The notes beneath the pieces are model-generated. The model searched no databases. It was not told the DNA's origin and was given only the letters and a program-made list of their open reading frames with translations. From Flammula alnicola (Eukaryota; Basidiomycota; Agaricomycetes; Agaricales; Strophariaceae), in the NCBI GenBank assembly GCA_015499995.1, contig JADNRV010000202.1, positions 1 through 64,000 of the forward strand: 64,000 nucleotides of DNA, in the 5' to 3' direction. Of the stretch, positions 45,250 to 58,217 are shown piece after piece (position 1 is the stretch's first letter; every line of letters begins with the position of its first letter). A program made the position numbers and the translations under genes.

Positions 45250-45611
45250 TCATTTTGTTGGTTGGGCTGGAGGCGGAGGTATAGGGTCGATGAGAGGGTT
45301 TTCTTCTCTCGCTTGTTGGAGTAGCTTGTCTAGACCCTTGTCCTTTACAGATTTCTTTGGATGCTTCAAAATGTCATTCTAGTAGAGAATGAACATGTGA
45401 TACGCACCTGGACACAAGTCTTATACTGCTCCCATATCTTGCCGCATTTCTGATTAAATTCGTCAGCTTTCTTCTTCGAGTACGCTGCCCGGGCCTCTGT
45501 AGAAGTAGATGCGGCTACCGCGGGCTCTAGGTAGCCTTCAAACCAAGAATTGAAGCAAGAGTCGTATTCTTGCTTGAGTGGGGTGCATTCTGGGGACAAA
45601 CTTTGGGACAT
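45250..45611 (-). CDS. mdm35: Mdm35/TRIAP1-type twin CX9C protein (102 aa)
   Basis: Exon 1 is 45611-45408 and exon 2 is 45354-45250; the 53-nt intron starts GTGCGT and ends AAAG. The product starts MSQSLSPECTPLKQEYDSCF and has the twin cysteine pairs C9-x9-C19 and C56-x9-C66, with FEGYLEP between them and a C-terminal VKDKGLDKLLQQAREENPL. Mdm35 sits in the mitochondrial intermembrane space, is oxidised by the Mia40 pathway and carries Ups-family lipid-transfer proteins for phosphatidic acid and phosphatidylserine transport. The length is normal for the family. The start is the methionine just before the conserved S-L-S-P-E-C, and the acceptor was chosen because it restores the conserved CVQKxVKxKGL. 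Confidence 0.9.
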
Positions 45612-47098
45612 TTGGCGATGCAACGGTGGGCAAAGATGACGACAGTTTCTGCCGACGTCGTTTGTCACTATTTGGTATTGACATGTGTGCCAACGTCTGT
45701 CAAACAACCAATTTCAGACCCCCCATCGCGAACCTTCGTCATATTACCATTTGCCATTTGCTTGCCATGGCGCCTGCAACATGGATTTGACTTCGACGAA
45801 GACGATCATTGTATGTACACATGCCGTGCATTGAAACTTGTTTTCTACTAAAAGTTACTCCATGATGCCACCCCGTCAGCACTACGTTTCTATTTGGTTT
45901 CTATTCTCATTTTTTGGAAACCCTGTATCGTGGAAACTCGAGGTCTCCACGTTGAATGGGGAGAATCCGGACCTTCCCAATTTTGCTTTATACTATACGC
46001 TCATTCAGTTCTATGCGAGTACAATATTTTCTTGATGATTCAAATCAGGGTACATCCGACAAGATGGTCGCAATGACCTCTTTCTACTCACTCAAGTGAC
46101 AACGCCATTTTCAACATTGGTGAGTTTGAGATCTCTTATTTAGAACTGCGTCTCTTAGATAAGAAATCCTTTGGATTCGTTGCAGCAAACTAGATATTTT
46201 TATGACCGATGTGGAATATATGTAGGAGAGTGTGAGTGCAAAGTCCTTAAACACCGATGTATCAGTCGTGCGTGATGGAAGATTTCAAGTTGGTGCTTTG
46301 ATAGCTTACTATATTACCCTCTACGTGACATGGACAAACGGACGATATAAGACGATATACATACTTATTGGTGTGTTCAGTGAGGCTTTGATATTACGCT
46401 TATGGATTCACGAGGATGCTTTTCGCTCCATTCCCGATCAATATCCACACTGTACGTTTTTAATAGCGCTGCCTAGACAGCTTTGACAAAAGAATATAAT
46501 CACCTCAAGCAGTTCAAGCTTGGTTCAAGCACCTGCGCTGCGACCTCAGCCCTTTTCCCTAACACTGCGGTTTCAGCTAGTACAGTATGTGCCATATGCA
46601 TTGTAGTACTAGGTGGATGATAGATCATCAATGCAGATCTCTGATCGTCACTATCCGCCCCAATAATAGTTCGCAATATTCCACGGCCGATCCTTTTGTC
46701 AGTTTTCAACCCAGAGATACCGAATGATCCGGAATAATTTCTTCCTGTACAAGGGGGTTACATACAGTCAACCTCGGAGCACTAAGTTGCGGTTATCCGA
46801 GGCGCATAGGAGAGCATCTGAAAGATCAGCTCAGTCCGAACCCTACAGCGTAAATTCTATGGCTGCCTGGGGTCGTTATTCCAGAAAGCCGCGATCCCGC
46901 AGTTCCGTCAAAGTTCCGTCTACTTGGAGGATTCACCAAATCAGGGGGCACGACGGATTTCTCCATATACTGACGAAATCGTCAAATCTTGATCCTGAGA
47001 GATTTGCAGGCATGACACACATTGTATCCACGATCGGAACGCACATTAATTGTCGAGAAATGTTTCTAAAAGGAGGTAAGCATATCGTGAATCTCGCT
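45612..47098. other. No supported gene
   Basis: Hydrophobic short frames occur around 46230-46480 (one with YILIGVFSEALILRLW) but no exon chain could be built. The first 150 bases are probably the 5' region of the MDM35 gene. Confidence 0.3.
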
Positions 47099-47269
47099 CT
47101 AGCTGATGTTTATAGTCACTGTCCAACTCCGCCTATGTTTTTGCACCTGAGCAGTGAGAAGGGGCCACCAGCGATATCGATGCGCCGAGTTGGCGCCGAG
47201 TCTGACGCCACCCTGCGGCAAACTTCCTCCTCTGTCTCCGAGGCAAGAGCTTTTCGCCGAAGTGCGCGG

Positions 47270-48505
47270 TGAAAGAATATATTTCCTTCTCGCCAACTTA
47301 CCGCCTTGAGCCGTGTCTCCGAGGCGGAATATTTCGTTTGATGGATTTAACCACCAAACCTGTTGTATTGACTTCGGGCTGCTCGTCGAGGCTACATCAA
47401 TAAGTTGGGTAATTTGCGGTTCCGAAAGTTGAACTAGATCAGAAAATACTGTATTATGTAGCAACTCTGATGCGCTCGTATTTCCTCCCAGCCCAATTTC
47501 ATCAGTGATGGAAGAGTAGAAAAGGTTTGAGAGACTATTACGGAAGCTCTGGGAAACAGTGTCGAGTGAGCCACATGCTACATGAAGCGAGAAGAATTTT
47601 CCCGGAAGGTGAAAGACAGAAAACAGTGTGTTTGGACTCTGAAGTGGGGCTATCGTCATATCCGAGGTTTATTCGTGATTGTCGCTGACCTGCAGACCCT
47701 GAAGGCCGCTTACTCGGCCTTTGGTTCCATCCATGTTGGTTGCGGGCGTACGCCTTGTTCGAAAGACGAGACGGTTCGAGATAAATCACTTGAAGATGAG
47801 ACAAACATCAGCTGCGAATCCGCGAGAAAATTCCATTGTGTCAGTTCCATCTGTCAGATTTAGGGTGGATGAGACCGGTAGTTGGTAGAGAAAAATAATT
47901 ACTGATGAGGGTAGTGGTGATTGAGGAGAGAATAGCATGTATATGCGCATTAATCCTTCATTTCGGCACCGTACATATGGCGTATCATTATGCAGACGGA
48001 TGATACTCAATTTCATGTCATTGTGATGAGAGGCTTTCTATTCCCAGTTACTTACCTAAACGATTTCCGGGAAATTAAGAGGGTACCTTTCCTCGCAAAT
48101 CCGCCGTTTCTAGCGTAGCATTGGCAATGGATCCAATTAAAGATCGTGGCGTGACGAGCGTCCTATTCATAGTTCTACCCCTTGGTGGGAGCACCTGAGC
48201 GCCAAGTATTTTAAGAACATGGGCTTCACGGTTTGATGTCCCAAAAAAGGAGCCTCTCATGCCACTTGCGAATTGACAGATTCGAGAAGGATTTGACAGA
48301 AACAGTGCATTGTGACCACTCCTCCTCCACGCGCAGGTATTGAGATGAATCAAGCTGGAAGCTTGAAGGACGGTGTGGATCCGGGCTGCCCGTTATGACA
48401 TGAAATCCAAGTTTCATCTTTGTCATGCTCACCGCGACCTGGAGTTCACCTCCGATCGCCCTGATCAATGCAACTTCGATGTTCAACGTCCAGTGCCAAT
48501 TCAAG
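47270..48505 (-). CDS. Probable multi-exon gene of unknown function (boundaries uncertain)
   Basis: Three protein-like stretches lie in order on the minus strand. About 48505-48240 contains LNIEVALIRAIGGELQVAVS and VKSFSNLSIRKWHERLLFWD. About 48225-48085 contains HVLKILGAQVLPPRG and LIGSIANATLETADLRG and ends at a GTACCC site. About 47620-47285 contains SLDTVSQSFRNSLSNLFYSS, ASELLHNTVFSDLVQLSEPQ and PKSIQQVWWLNPSNEIFRLG and ends in a GTAAGT donor. The composition and donor sites suggest real exons, but I could not join them into one frame and do not recognise the family. A partly decayed gene is equally possible. Confidence 0.35.
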
Positions 48506-48620
48506 CATTGCCTGAGATACTACTAATGTCGATGGGATTGATTTTCGCCCAATTTTCGACTAACGAACGGTGAATGAGTGTCAACGCAGGTCTGTGAAAT
48601 TTGATAGGGAAGGGATGCAC

Positions 48621-48702
48621 ATTTCATGGTAAAAACGATCCTGAGCTTTTGAAGTTGTACAGTTTCCAAGCTTTTGCGGCTAGACGGTTAGACGGCTAGA
48701 AC
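48621..48702 (+). repeat. Left member of an inverted repeat pair flanking the HAD gene
   Basis: ATTTCATGGTAAAAACGATC followed by CTGA, then after a 30-bp insertion GGCTAGACGGTTAGACGGCT-AGAACG. The same sequence without the insertion is present inverted at 51557-51610. Confidence 0.6.
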
Positions 48703-48896
48703 GACCCTGAGCCGGGTGAGGCCGGGTGATGGGTGATGAAGATGACTGATGAGCATCATTGTTTGGCTTTAGAATTCGGGACAAATAAATCTTATCTGTC
48801 CTGGTCATCGTCGTCGGCATGAGCATCTTCCGATTCGTACGATTTTCTCTAAGTCTTGCATGCCAAAACATGTCACTATTTCTCGCTTAAACAAGA

Positions 48897-50336
48897 TTGA
48901 AGGCCATGCTTCATTTCCAACAATTCAGGAATTCAGTTCGCAACTTCAAGTCCTCATTGGCGCCATCCTCTGGCATTCATACAATGTCAAATCCACTTGT
49001 TGGAACAAGACCTCCGCTTGCGGCATTGCTCATCGACATCTCTGGAAACCTCCATGTTGGATCGACCCCAACGCCGAATGCGGTAGAGGCTTTCCACAGA
49101 CTTCGCGGGTCATCAATCCCGTTCCGCTTATGCAGCAATACCAGCAAAGAGTCCACGGCATCCCTTGTGAAACGCTTAGATAAAATGGGTTTTGAAGTGT
49201 CGCGATCAACGGTGGAAAAAGATGCGAACGTCGCCAATAAGGTTTTGTCGCGACGTTTGGTGTGGACGAGCATTGGAGCTGTTGCGCAGGTTATCAAGGA
49301 CATGGGTCTCAAGGAGTAAGTTTCAGGATCCTCTCTTGTTCTGGGACTCCGAATCGGAGAGAAGGATGCGCTTACCCACATTTTGTACTATTTAGGCCTC
49401 TGCTTCTTCTTTCTGATTCTTCTCGCGAGGAAGTCGTTACAGGTATTGGCAAGGACAGTGTGTCCGAACGGGACCAAAATCCTCTAACATCCAGATACGA
49501 CTCGGTGGTAATTGGGTTGGCGCCGTCTTCTTTCGACTACGCCAATCTCAACACCGCTTTTAGAATTTTGAAAGGCGAGATACCAGCGACATCTTCGCAG
49601 GAAACGCTAATCCCACGGAGCTGCGCCGATCCTCGCATGCCGAAAGGCAGCAGCGCCAATACTTCCAATAATGGTAACACCCAGGTTCCGCTTATCGCCA
49701 CGCACAAGGCGAAATACATACAAACTGAGTCAGGGCTATCCTTGGGGCCCGGACCATTCGTGACCGCGCTCGAGAGCGCGGCCGGTGTAAAAGCGTATGT
49801 GGTGGGCAAGCCCACCAAGGCTTTTTTCCAAATGGTCATCCAGGATTTCGGGGAGGACGAAATGCCTGTGGGCGTTGGACCTGACGCCACAAATCGAGGG
49901 CAGAAGGTCAGGGGGAGGATCGCCGTGATTGGCGACGATGTAGAGGCCGATCTTGGCGAAGGTGCGATTCAGTTGGGGTTATGGAGAATACTCGGTGAGT
50001 AAATCTTATCCAGTTTCAGGGGATTCCGACTTGAATCCATGCGTGCCTACGGGCTCGTACGGTGACGGCGACAGAGACCCTTGCGCATGATAGATCATAT
50101 GTTTCGTATGGCCTCTTTCTTGCTCTTTTACTGATTAGGCTATATATTTTATTTCTTTTTCTATAGTGAAAACTGGAAAATATCGTAAGGGCGACGAAAG
50201 ACGGCCGGGGGTCGTCCCACCAGACGAAGTGTTTGATTCATTTGCCGCTTTCATTGACAGTCTTCTATCTGGATCAGAAAAAGAAGGCGATGATGATGGA
50301 TTCAGAACCGGGCTCGACGGTTGGGATTGCATATGA
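48897..50336 (+). CDS. HAD-superfamily hydrolase, HDHD2-like (395 aa, three exons)
   Basis: Exons 48897-49315, 49396-49994 and 50167-50336, all GT-AG with frame kept. HAD class IIA signature: motif I LLIDISGNLHVGSTPTPNA (the second catalytic Asp of DxD is replaced by Ser, as is usual in HDHD2 proteins), motif II LCSNTSKES, motif III lysine in VVGKPTKAFF, and motif IV IGDDVEADLGEGAIQLGL. The cap domain contains a long insertion of low complexity (PKGSSANTSNNGNTQ) not usual in animal homologues. Family members are small-molecule or phospholysine phosphatases; the substrate here is unknown. An alternative start at 48984 (MSNPLVG) would remove a 29-residue basic, serine-rich leader that could be a mitochondrial presequence. 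Confidence 0.88.
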
Positions 50337-51556
50337 ATATTATTAACCATCACGCAGATGATTGATTTGCTCTTACTTAGAAACACCAGCATTCGGTGCG
50401 TATTCAAGTGAGTTCCTTCTCAGTCTAATATGAGTTTACGACCAAAGGGTGATGAATTTATGTGCCGTGCCTTCTCAGCTTTAAAGTATTTTTTATTGGG
50501 AAAAAATGGACAGCACGCTCTTCAACTTTTCGAGGGTGCATTTCTTGATTTCAGAACCCTCGGTGCATTTCTTGATTCTACTCGAGAGGGTCCTAACACC
50601 TCCCGACCGACCGAATAACAATGATGCCTTTATTGTTCACCTCCTCTTCTGCGGGGGCGTGGTTGAGGCGTGTTCAGGCATGTCTGACTTCACGATTGCA
50701 AACGCAAGCGGTGAAAGTTGGCCTAACCCCTCTCGAATTCAATTTTGTCTGGGAAAAACCTGAGCAGCATTCATATTTTTTTTTTGGAAAGCTGGGAACT
50801 TGAGGACGAAAGTTTGAACGGAGTTAGAGTGGAAGCCGCTGTGGCAATATGATTCCTTTGGACATAAAACTTTTTTCTACATTTATTCATCGCAACCAGA
50901 ATCTGTTTCCCGCTCATGTCAGTGGTACATCTTCAACTTTGGAACTATTTTTTCGCACCCTAGGCATAAGAGCGCCACTTGGGAGTCGGAAAAAGACCAT
51001 TTCATTGATTTGTTTATGCATGATGCTTTATTCTTCTACAAGAAATCGTACATGTATATATCTGCATGTTAAACAATTCATCCTTATTGCTCGATCTTCG
51101 TATCGCATGCGGCTGTTTCGATCACTCATAAGTGCTCAGCTCTGCCAATATTCCTTTGTCCTCGCGTCAGCTGATCAGGGACATGTGTTAAACTCTGTTG
51201 AACTGTCGAACGGGGTCGGGCTGGTTTCGGGGAGCGTAAATTTGTGGCGTTTCAAGCCCCTTTCTCAACAATTATTTCAGGTACCCCAGCATGGATGCTT
51301 TCAAGATGCTTTACAACTGCATGACTATGTCGCACGAAACCATCTCAGTTGGCGCTTCCTCGCAACGATGGTCCGGACCAGGTCCTAATAAATATTCCCT
51401 AAGCACCACCGTATTTTAATATCTATGAAAAATATTCATATCTTCCAAATGCGTTCAAGCGGTTGGACTCGCACACATCGCAGGACGTCGACATCTTATC
51501 AGACCATGCGATATGATGGCACCACACAGATTATCATATCTGCCACTGTCATATCA
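50337..51556. other. No supported gene
   Basis: A local duplication of GGTGCATTTCTTGATT (about 50535 and 50562) is visible. A 179-codon frame at 50849-51388 has no family features and contains no splice support. Confidence 0.3.
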
Positions 51557-51610
51557 CGTTCTAGCCGTCTAACCGTGTAGCCAAGGTCAGGATCGTTTTT
51601 ACCATGAAAT
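51557..51610 (-). repeat. Right member of the inverted repeat pair flanking the HAD gene
   Basis: CGTTCTAGCCGTCTAACCGT followed by GTAGCCAAGGTCAGGATCGT and TTTTACCATGAAAT. It is the inverted counterpart of 48621-48702 and lacks that copy's 30-bp insertion. Confidence 0.6.
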
Positions 51611-53547
51611 AGTATTATCAGTGCTCAATGCGGTCGAATTGATCCAGATATATCAAATATCGATGCCCATGAGCTGCTCAAGCTCTTTCACGTCCAACTC
51701 AAACTCAGAAAAGGCTATGAGGAATCCATCTCCTACCGTCCATACCTAGCAGCCGTGTGGAGTAAGTATCCCAAGGGTCAGTTATATCTAACTATGCCAG
51801 AAAGATGGGATTGGGTTTGCGATCGGGATTAGATCCAATACAATGGCGCTACAGGGAGTTCCGACGTTAAGCTCGGACTCTCACGAAAGTCGTAGCGGTG
51901 ACAGGCGATGTCTGTGTAGCATGGTATTAAGTACATGTACTTGTGTGTATCTACCGACTTCTGTCTAATGCTGCCTCGCAACTTTTCCCATCCCGGACCC
52001 TTCCCGGACCGTTTTCAGTTCATTTTAATTATGACACGGTGGGCACAATTGGGACCCAAGCCACGGTTCTCTGGGAAGCGATGTATCGTGATCACAATCT
52101 TCATGCCTTTCTTCTTGGATTCACCAAATTACAAAAATGGAGGACCGAAGTATAGAATTCACCAGAGTAGTAATGCCCTCGGACGTGCGCTGCGAACCAA
52201 ATGTGATTATCGTACTGCGATATTTGACACGGACTGTGGACTCCAGGACAATGTCATCGTTGCATCAGTGACAATAATAGGGCGACAGGTTCTTTTCTTG
52301 GGCGCTACGTACCTACTTCCTTGGCTCCCGGAAATGTGTATCACCTGCCGCTGTGCTGAGCAGCCCACACCATGGCTCTCCCCATAGAAAGAACGCGGCA
52401 ACCTCCGCCGCAGGATTTAACACAGCGAAGGGTAATGAGCGTTCTGTGAGTTTAAATATGCTGTGGGTCTGACTATGTCGATCTGACTACTTAGTGTTAA
52501 TACTGCCCCTATCCTGCGCTAAAAATGTATCATGGGGAGATACGACCTACGCGCGTCGGTTGAGATAGTACCGCAGCGCCGCTGCATGCGTTCCTGCCAG
52601 TCGATGTACAATTCGTGGTAAAATCCTCCAACCCTCGTTCTCTTCTCCCAGAAACATTGGAATTGACAACGGGGGTGTTTTATCAATTTTTATAATACAA
52701 CTCACACTCACGCTGACGCTGATCAGGAGCGGACCTGAGTGACGTCCTCGGTAAGGCGGCGCGTTGGTGGGATGATCTGTTGCTTGGGACTGGGACGTCC
52801 GGATAGATTTTGCCATGCTATGTTTAACACCGGAGGTGTGATCACCGTCAGACTCTGATGAACGATGCCGGCCCAATTCGTGGCCAGCTCTATCTATGTA
52901 CGGAATACTGAAGTTCTATGGACTCCGCCCGATATGCGAGGCCTATCTCATAAGCCGGGATTGTCGTAGGTGAACGCAAGAGAGCTATTCTCGTTCTGGT
53001 TCGCATGCATTGCCCGCGATTCTGGATGCTTCGCCATCTCTGGTGTGAGAGAATGTAAACGGATGGGTACAAATTTGCTTCAAGTTACGTCGTGTGGACA
53101 TCGCGCTACATGGAAGTTCGAAGGTAGTGTAATTTTATACACCTGAAGGCACCACCCGGTGAATTTTCTGGATTGCCGTCTGTCATCATGCTGATCAGCG
53201 ATAGTTGTACGTAGCTATCTCTGGCTAACTAGGGGCTTCGCGAAGACCTTCTACGGTCTCATGAACAGAGGGTTGTGTGATACTTGCTTAGGGTAAATTT
53301 GCGTGGCTACAGTAAGGTCAAACTCAAAGCTCTTACCTTCCAACTAAATCCCATCTTCTGTTGATTAATCATACCCATGCCTGAAAGACTCAGGATACTC
53401 GTGCACGCACACCTTTACCCCAGATCTCTCAAGTCGTCCCCTAAGCAGCCTTGAGCAGAAGTGGACATGTACCCCCCCCCGCATATGGACATATAGCCGG
53501 TAAGCAAAGCCCCAGTTCGTGCCGTTTCAGAGTTCACGTTTCGAACT
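51611..53547. other. No supported gene
   Basis: Fragments of up to 110-150 codons occur on both strands (for example 52876-52547 minus) without recognisable domains or a splice model. Confidence 0.3.
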
Positions 53548-53915
53548 TTGCTAGAGAGTCGGAAGCCCAAGCCCATCAAATTCTCGGTTCCCGATGTACA
53601 AGGCCAAAGAGAAAGAGTTAACGAATCAGACCAAACCTCGAACCTGAAATTTCTGTCGAAAACTGCAATTGAAGTATGTCTAGCACAGCCATATGTCTTA
53701 TTTCGCATTTTTGGGTCCCAAACATCTCTTAACAGGGATATCTCAATCTTTTCGGTGTCTATAGCGCGTGAGGAAACGAAAATCCGTGAAGTTGCGTGCC
53801 GTGCGGTCAGGGTCCAAGCCATTGTTCGTTGCGTTACAAACCCCATTTGGCATCGCTCTATTTCCGGCAAGTCGTCAGCGCAAATCACGTACACATGGAT
53901 GACTATGACGTCCAT
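53548..53915 (-). pseudogene. Possible C2-domain gene remnant
   Basis: The minus strand reads VIVIHVYVICADDLPEIE, resembling the first strand of a C2 domain, and later, after an AATTGCAG acceptor-like site, VFDRNFRFEVWSDSLTLSLW, resembling later C2 strands. Further upstream on the same strand are KQSTVNPEFAE (about 54215) and FFFEVLSDSILI (about 54640), which fit C2 signatures too. Together they suggest one or two decayed C2-domain genes between 53.5 and 54.7 kb. Evidence is by motif resemblance only. Confidence 0.25.
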
Positions 53916-54719
53916 ATAAGTAGGTGCACTGTGAGCAAGGTACAGGCATGCTCACGTATGTAACTCATTCCATATCGACGTGTACGGTGTTCCAGAGACC
54001 ATTAATTAATCTCTTATGTATCCGTATTCATCTTGATCGACTCCGTATCCTACGGCCGTGGCTGTTAATTCCGCTGCAGGATCCTTATCCGAGTCGCATG
54101 TGCTAGACGGGCACACATCCCCAACTCCACCTCCATGTCCTAAGATAAAGATCAAGTAAAGTATATAATCACTACTACCACCGTACGCAGTTCTGCGAAC
54201 TCTGGGTTGACAGTACTTTGTTTTAAACATTCTGCAGACCAGATGATGCCTACCGGCAGGATACTTTGTATTACACGCGGCATGTCAGAGTTCGGATTTC
54301 GGATGTCGATGCGGTGAGCCGGTGCGTCGGTAAGTATCGCCACTGTTGCTAATACTAGTATTGTATGGGCAGGGGCGAAGGAATGCAGGATACGCGATGT
54401 GTATCATTCAGGATGGACAAACGAATAAACGAAGAATGTGGGATTGAATTCTTTGTTCTCCGTGATTAGAAAAAGAATTCGAAGGTGTCATTGAGCTGCC
54501 ACGCCGATAGTAGCCACATCTCTCCACTTTAAAGTTCCACATTGAAAACTGCGCGGAGGGCCAGGCCCGGTATATATCTGTAATCAGATAAGCCAGGTAT
54601 GGCTCACCATGGTTTATCAAGATAGAATCCGAGAGAACCTCAAAAAAAAAACGGCAAAAGACGGTGAATGTGAGCGTGAGGTGATGGGCTGAGGGTGCGA
54701 AGGTGAAGTTACACATTGA

Positions 54720-57700
54720 ACGTTGAACCCCAATCTCCCGTGCGCATGCACGGCCCCGGAGCTGTAATCAGATAAGAAATTGGTAAGTGATTCCTGCAGC
54801 TATAGAACCCGAGAAACGGAAAGAGGGGTGAGATAAACGGAAAAGAGGGTGAGAGCAAGAATAGCGACACCACCGGGACCCAAGAATATCTCATAAGTAC
54901 CGTTACTTGCAGTGTAAAACGAGGACGGTGGTGGCAATCGTAGACCAACTGACAGAAGTGCTTGGACTCTCTCAGCTTTCCGTCAAAAAGTGCAAAGTCC
55001 AACATGGGCGTTGAGGTCAAGTCACGGCTTCTATACCATGCCATCCTTGACCGTCGCAGGCTTAGCCCACCCCCGCGTGGAAAAATTCCACTCCAAGCCA
55101 CTGGGCCATGCCCTCCAAGTTTGCAAATAGAAGTTGGAACACAAACGATTCAACTCACCGTGACATCTCCCATTTCGCGCAACGCTCAAAGAATAGCCGG
55201 ACCCATCGGGACATACGTAGGTGCCAGACCCAGAGTATAATCGAAGAGTGACAATTTAAAACCTTGAACTTGGCTTGAATACCTGAACGCTTGAACTTGC
55301 TTAGATTACCGTCCACATACACACGTCAACTTTTCACGGGTCAGCTTCCGTGACTGGCAGCAGCACACGAAGAATCGCCGTCCACCTCGGGACATCGGCG
55401 ACCTAGAAGATGAAGATTAAAATTAAAATTAAGTAAACTACAGTATGTAAGCCGCAGGTTGATTGAGAACCCCCGTCGCGAGTTCGTTAGGACGCCGAAC
55501 TTCATCTCACAGGTAAGTAAGTAATAAGTATTCGTGTTCGAAGTGTCAATGCGCAGGCAGGCCTAGGCATGCACGCAGGCATCTGTTTTTTTGAGGACTG
55601 GATGTTGCCAATTGGGTGCCCTACCCACGGCCACGGCCACGGCTAGCCGCGTTCAAACGAAGCAGGGAGGCGTTTGGTTTAGGTTACTTACACGTAGAGT
55701 AATAGGGAGCTACGCCGGCCCAACTCTATAATACTCCCAACCTTACTCACTCAGACTATTCGCTCGCTCACTGTCAGCACAAGGTTACTTAATAATTTAA
55801 GTAGCCGTAGACGCCGTACGTAGCCGCAGCGGCACTCACTCAAGCTTATGTATGTACTTACATAGCAGGACGTGAAATCGACCATGGAAGCTGGTGCTAG
55901 TGCGAATTCTAAGTGACGCAGTCGATCATGAGCGCGAGTCCACGTCCGCGTTGTCCAAGGAGCGAAGGAAGTATTAGTAGTAACTCGGTGACTCGGTGAT
56001 CAATGTACGTTCTTGAAGCTCGAGCTCGAGGCGAGGAGGAGGAAGGAAGCTGTATTTGTGGCTGTAGTGTAGCTGTAGTGTAGCTGGCGTCTAGTCTACG
56101 TAAATAGTCATGCACACTCAGCCGTGCTCTAGTCGTGTATGGACTCGGAGGGAGACTTGCCTTTCTCCTTCTCTGTCTCTTTGTGCGCATGCCTTTGTAA
56201 CTTACATAGGATTGCTTTTTCCTTTCCTGTCCAGTGCGAATCCCTGGAATCGGCATATAAGTACACGTATCGTGCGACCGTTTAAATAATATTATCATCG
56301 TACAAGGCAAACGGTCCGCTTTAGGCTCTGCGATCCTCCCCCCAAGGGCCAACGCGAACTGCAAATTATCAGTGCGAACTACTGCGAACTGGATCCCGGC
56401 CTGCCAGTGCCTGCCTTCTTCGCATTTACATTTCAATCGAAGCTCGAAGGTTGAAACTTGAAACTTGAAACTTGAAACTTGCAGTTTGAAGAATGACCCC
56501 AACTTGAATGCTGAACGGGTATTGTATCCTTGCGTCCTGCATCCTGCCGACACACTTATTTATCATCATGGATATAGGTGGAACAAGGGGAGGGCTGGGA
56601 GGTGAATCCAAAAATTAACGCACTGCGCGAGTGACAGAACCGGATAGGGACGGAAGAGGGATCCTCGTCCTATGTACTTGCAGAGTATGCACGGCCTTAG
56701 GTCTAGCCTATGTAGGAAATGGGCTCACCACAAACGCAATGAATGATCTTATGCATGTAAGTATATACGTATATACCACAAAGTTAATGGTGGTGATAAA
56801 TCGTACATACCAGGCTAGGTAAGCGTCTGTTTTTAGCTCTGCGATCCTCGCCTGGCAAGCTCCACGTAACGCATAACGCACATGTACAACTGCAATTGAC
56901 TTCGAACGGCGAACTAATGTTAATGTAATGTGAACTATGGACTGGGTCAGTATGCCTGGAAATGAAGAAAGAAAAGCCGGTTCAGGCTGATTTAGACTTA
57001 TAAACGGGTCCTTGGAACTTGCGTCCTGCCGGCCCACTCGTGAATGCGACTATTTAGGGAACAAAGGAATTCGATGATCAAACAAACACTTGCATTGAAG
57101 TCAAATGTGCTGTACCGGCAACATAAACATGGACATCAACGCGAACGCGGATAAAGGAAAGCGCGTACCCTAGGCAGGTAAGTACTAGTATAGACCGGTG
57201 TGTGGAGGGGGTGGGGGAAGATCCTCGTCCTACGGTCTCCTGCGGCATTGGCGTTACCTTACCACAAAGGCAGTGCGATATCTGCGATATGACGCTAGGA
57301 TGAACGCCGGCCGGGTTTTATGAATATTTATCGGCATCCCTTGGCTCTGGCAGCAAAGAAGGCAACGAAGTACCCCCCTCCCGAGCGGATTCGGATTCGG
57401 ATATGTGAAGGCTTGAAGGAGGCGACTTGATCGGCGTGCGTTTGCGTAATACGGTATGATTGAGTCACGGCGAACTAGTGAGTAGCCGAAATTGTGCGGT
57501 GAGTGGTGGGAGAAGGTTGCCTTTTTGGATGCTCATTTATGCTTTAGGTTGTTGACGTAGACAAAGGAGCTGGGGGTGGGTCGTTCGTTACATAGGCGCT
57601 AGTGTTTATTTTAGGGGCCTGGGTGTGGATTTGGGGGTATGAGCAGGAGTGGTACTTGGAAATGGGATGGGATGAGAGAAAGAGCGAGGCGACCATGAGG

Positions 57701-58217
57701 TGATTCGGATGAAGAATTCGCGCCGAATTGAGGAAGCGATGTTGCAGATCTTGGGGTCAGAGACACGTGGGAATGAAGTGCGAGATACGAGATATCCGAT
57801 ATGGAAGGGGGCCTATTACGATTCACGATTACGATGCACGATTGATTTTAATCATTTTTTATAAGTAGACGCTTTGCAACGCGACAATCGGTGTGTGATG
57901 CTGATATGGATTGGATTGCAGGATTCATCAGGGGAGAGGTGACTGATTTCCATGTAGGCCGACGATTTTGTTGTTTCTGTTTCGCGATAGCTTTAGTGTT
58001 CCAGGAACTGCGGAGATGTGAATTGACGGACACACCGATCGTCGATTCTTTTTTGTAATTGTATTGGTTGTGGGATAAACCGCGGTTTGAGGATAAAGAG
58101 ATTTCCTCGGATTTTGTGACGAAAGCGGAAGGGTAGACGCCAATCCCGGTACCTCTAAATCCTCGGCGTGCTATGATGACTATATAAACCGTGAATCGCC
58201 TCTGCGCTCGTCACAAA
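54720..58217. other. Long intergenic stretch upstream of the C2H2 gene
   Basis: A simple repeat of GAAACTT occurs at about 56453-56484, and short (GGCCAC) and TAAAATT repeats near 55625 and 55415. A pair of similar segments near 56230-56420 and 56770-56900 shares TTTTAGGCTCTGCGATCCTC-like sequence and TGCGAACT/GGCGAACT. I find no supported gene. The last few hundred bases probably contain the C2H2 promoter and 5' untranslated region. Confidence 0.35.

Noticed and set aside
46724..47272. A 182-codon frame on the plus strand
   Set aside because: It overlaps the end of protein-like blocks on the other strand and has no recognisable motif.
50849..51388. A 179-codon frame on the plus strand
   Set aside because: No family features, no codon or splice support.
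56453..56484. GAAACTT tandem repeat as a possible regulatory array
   Set aside because: It is a plain four- to five-copy microsatellite far from any start codon.
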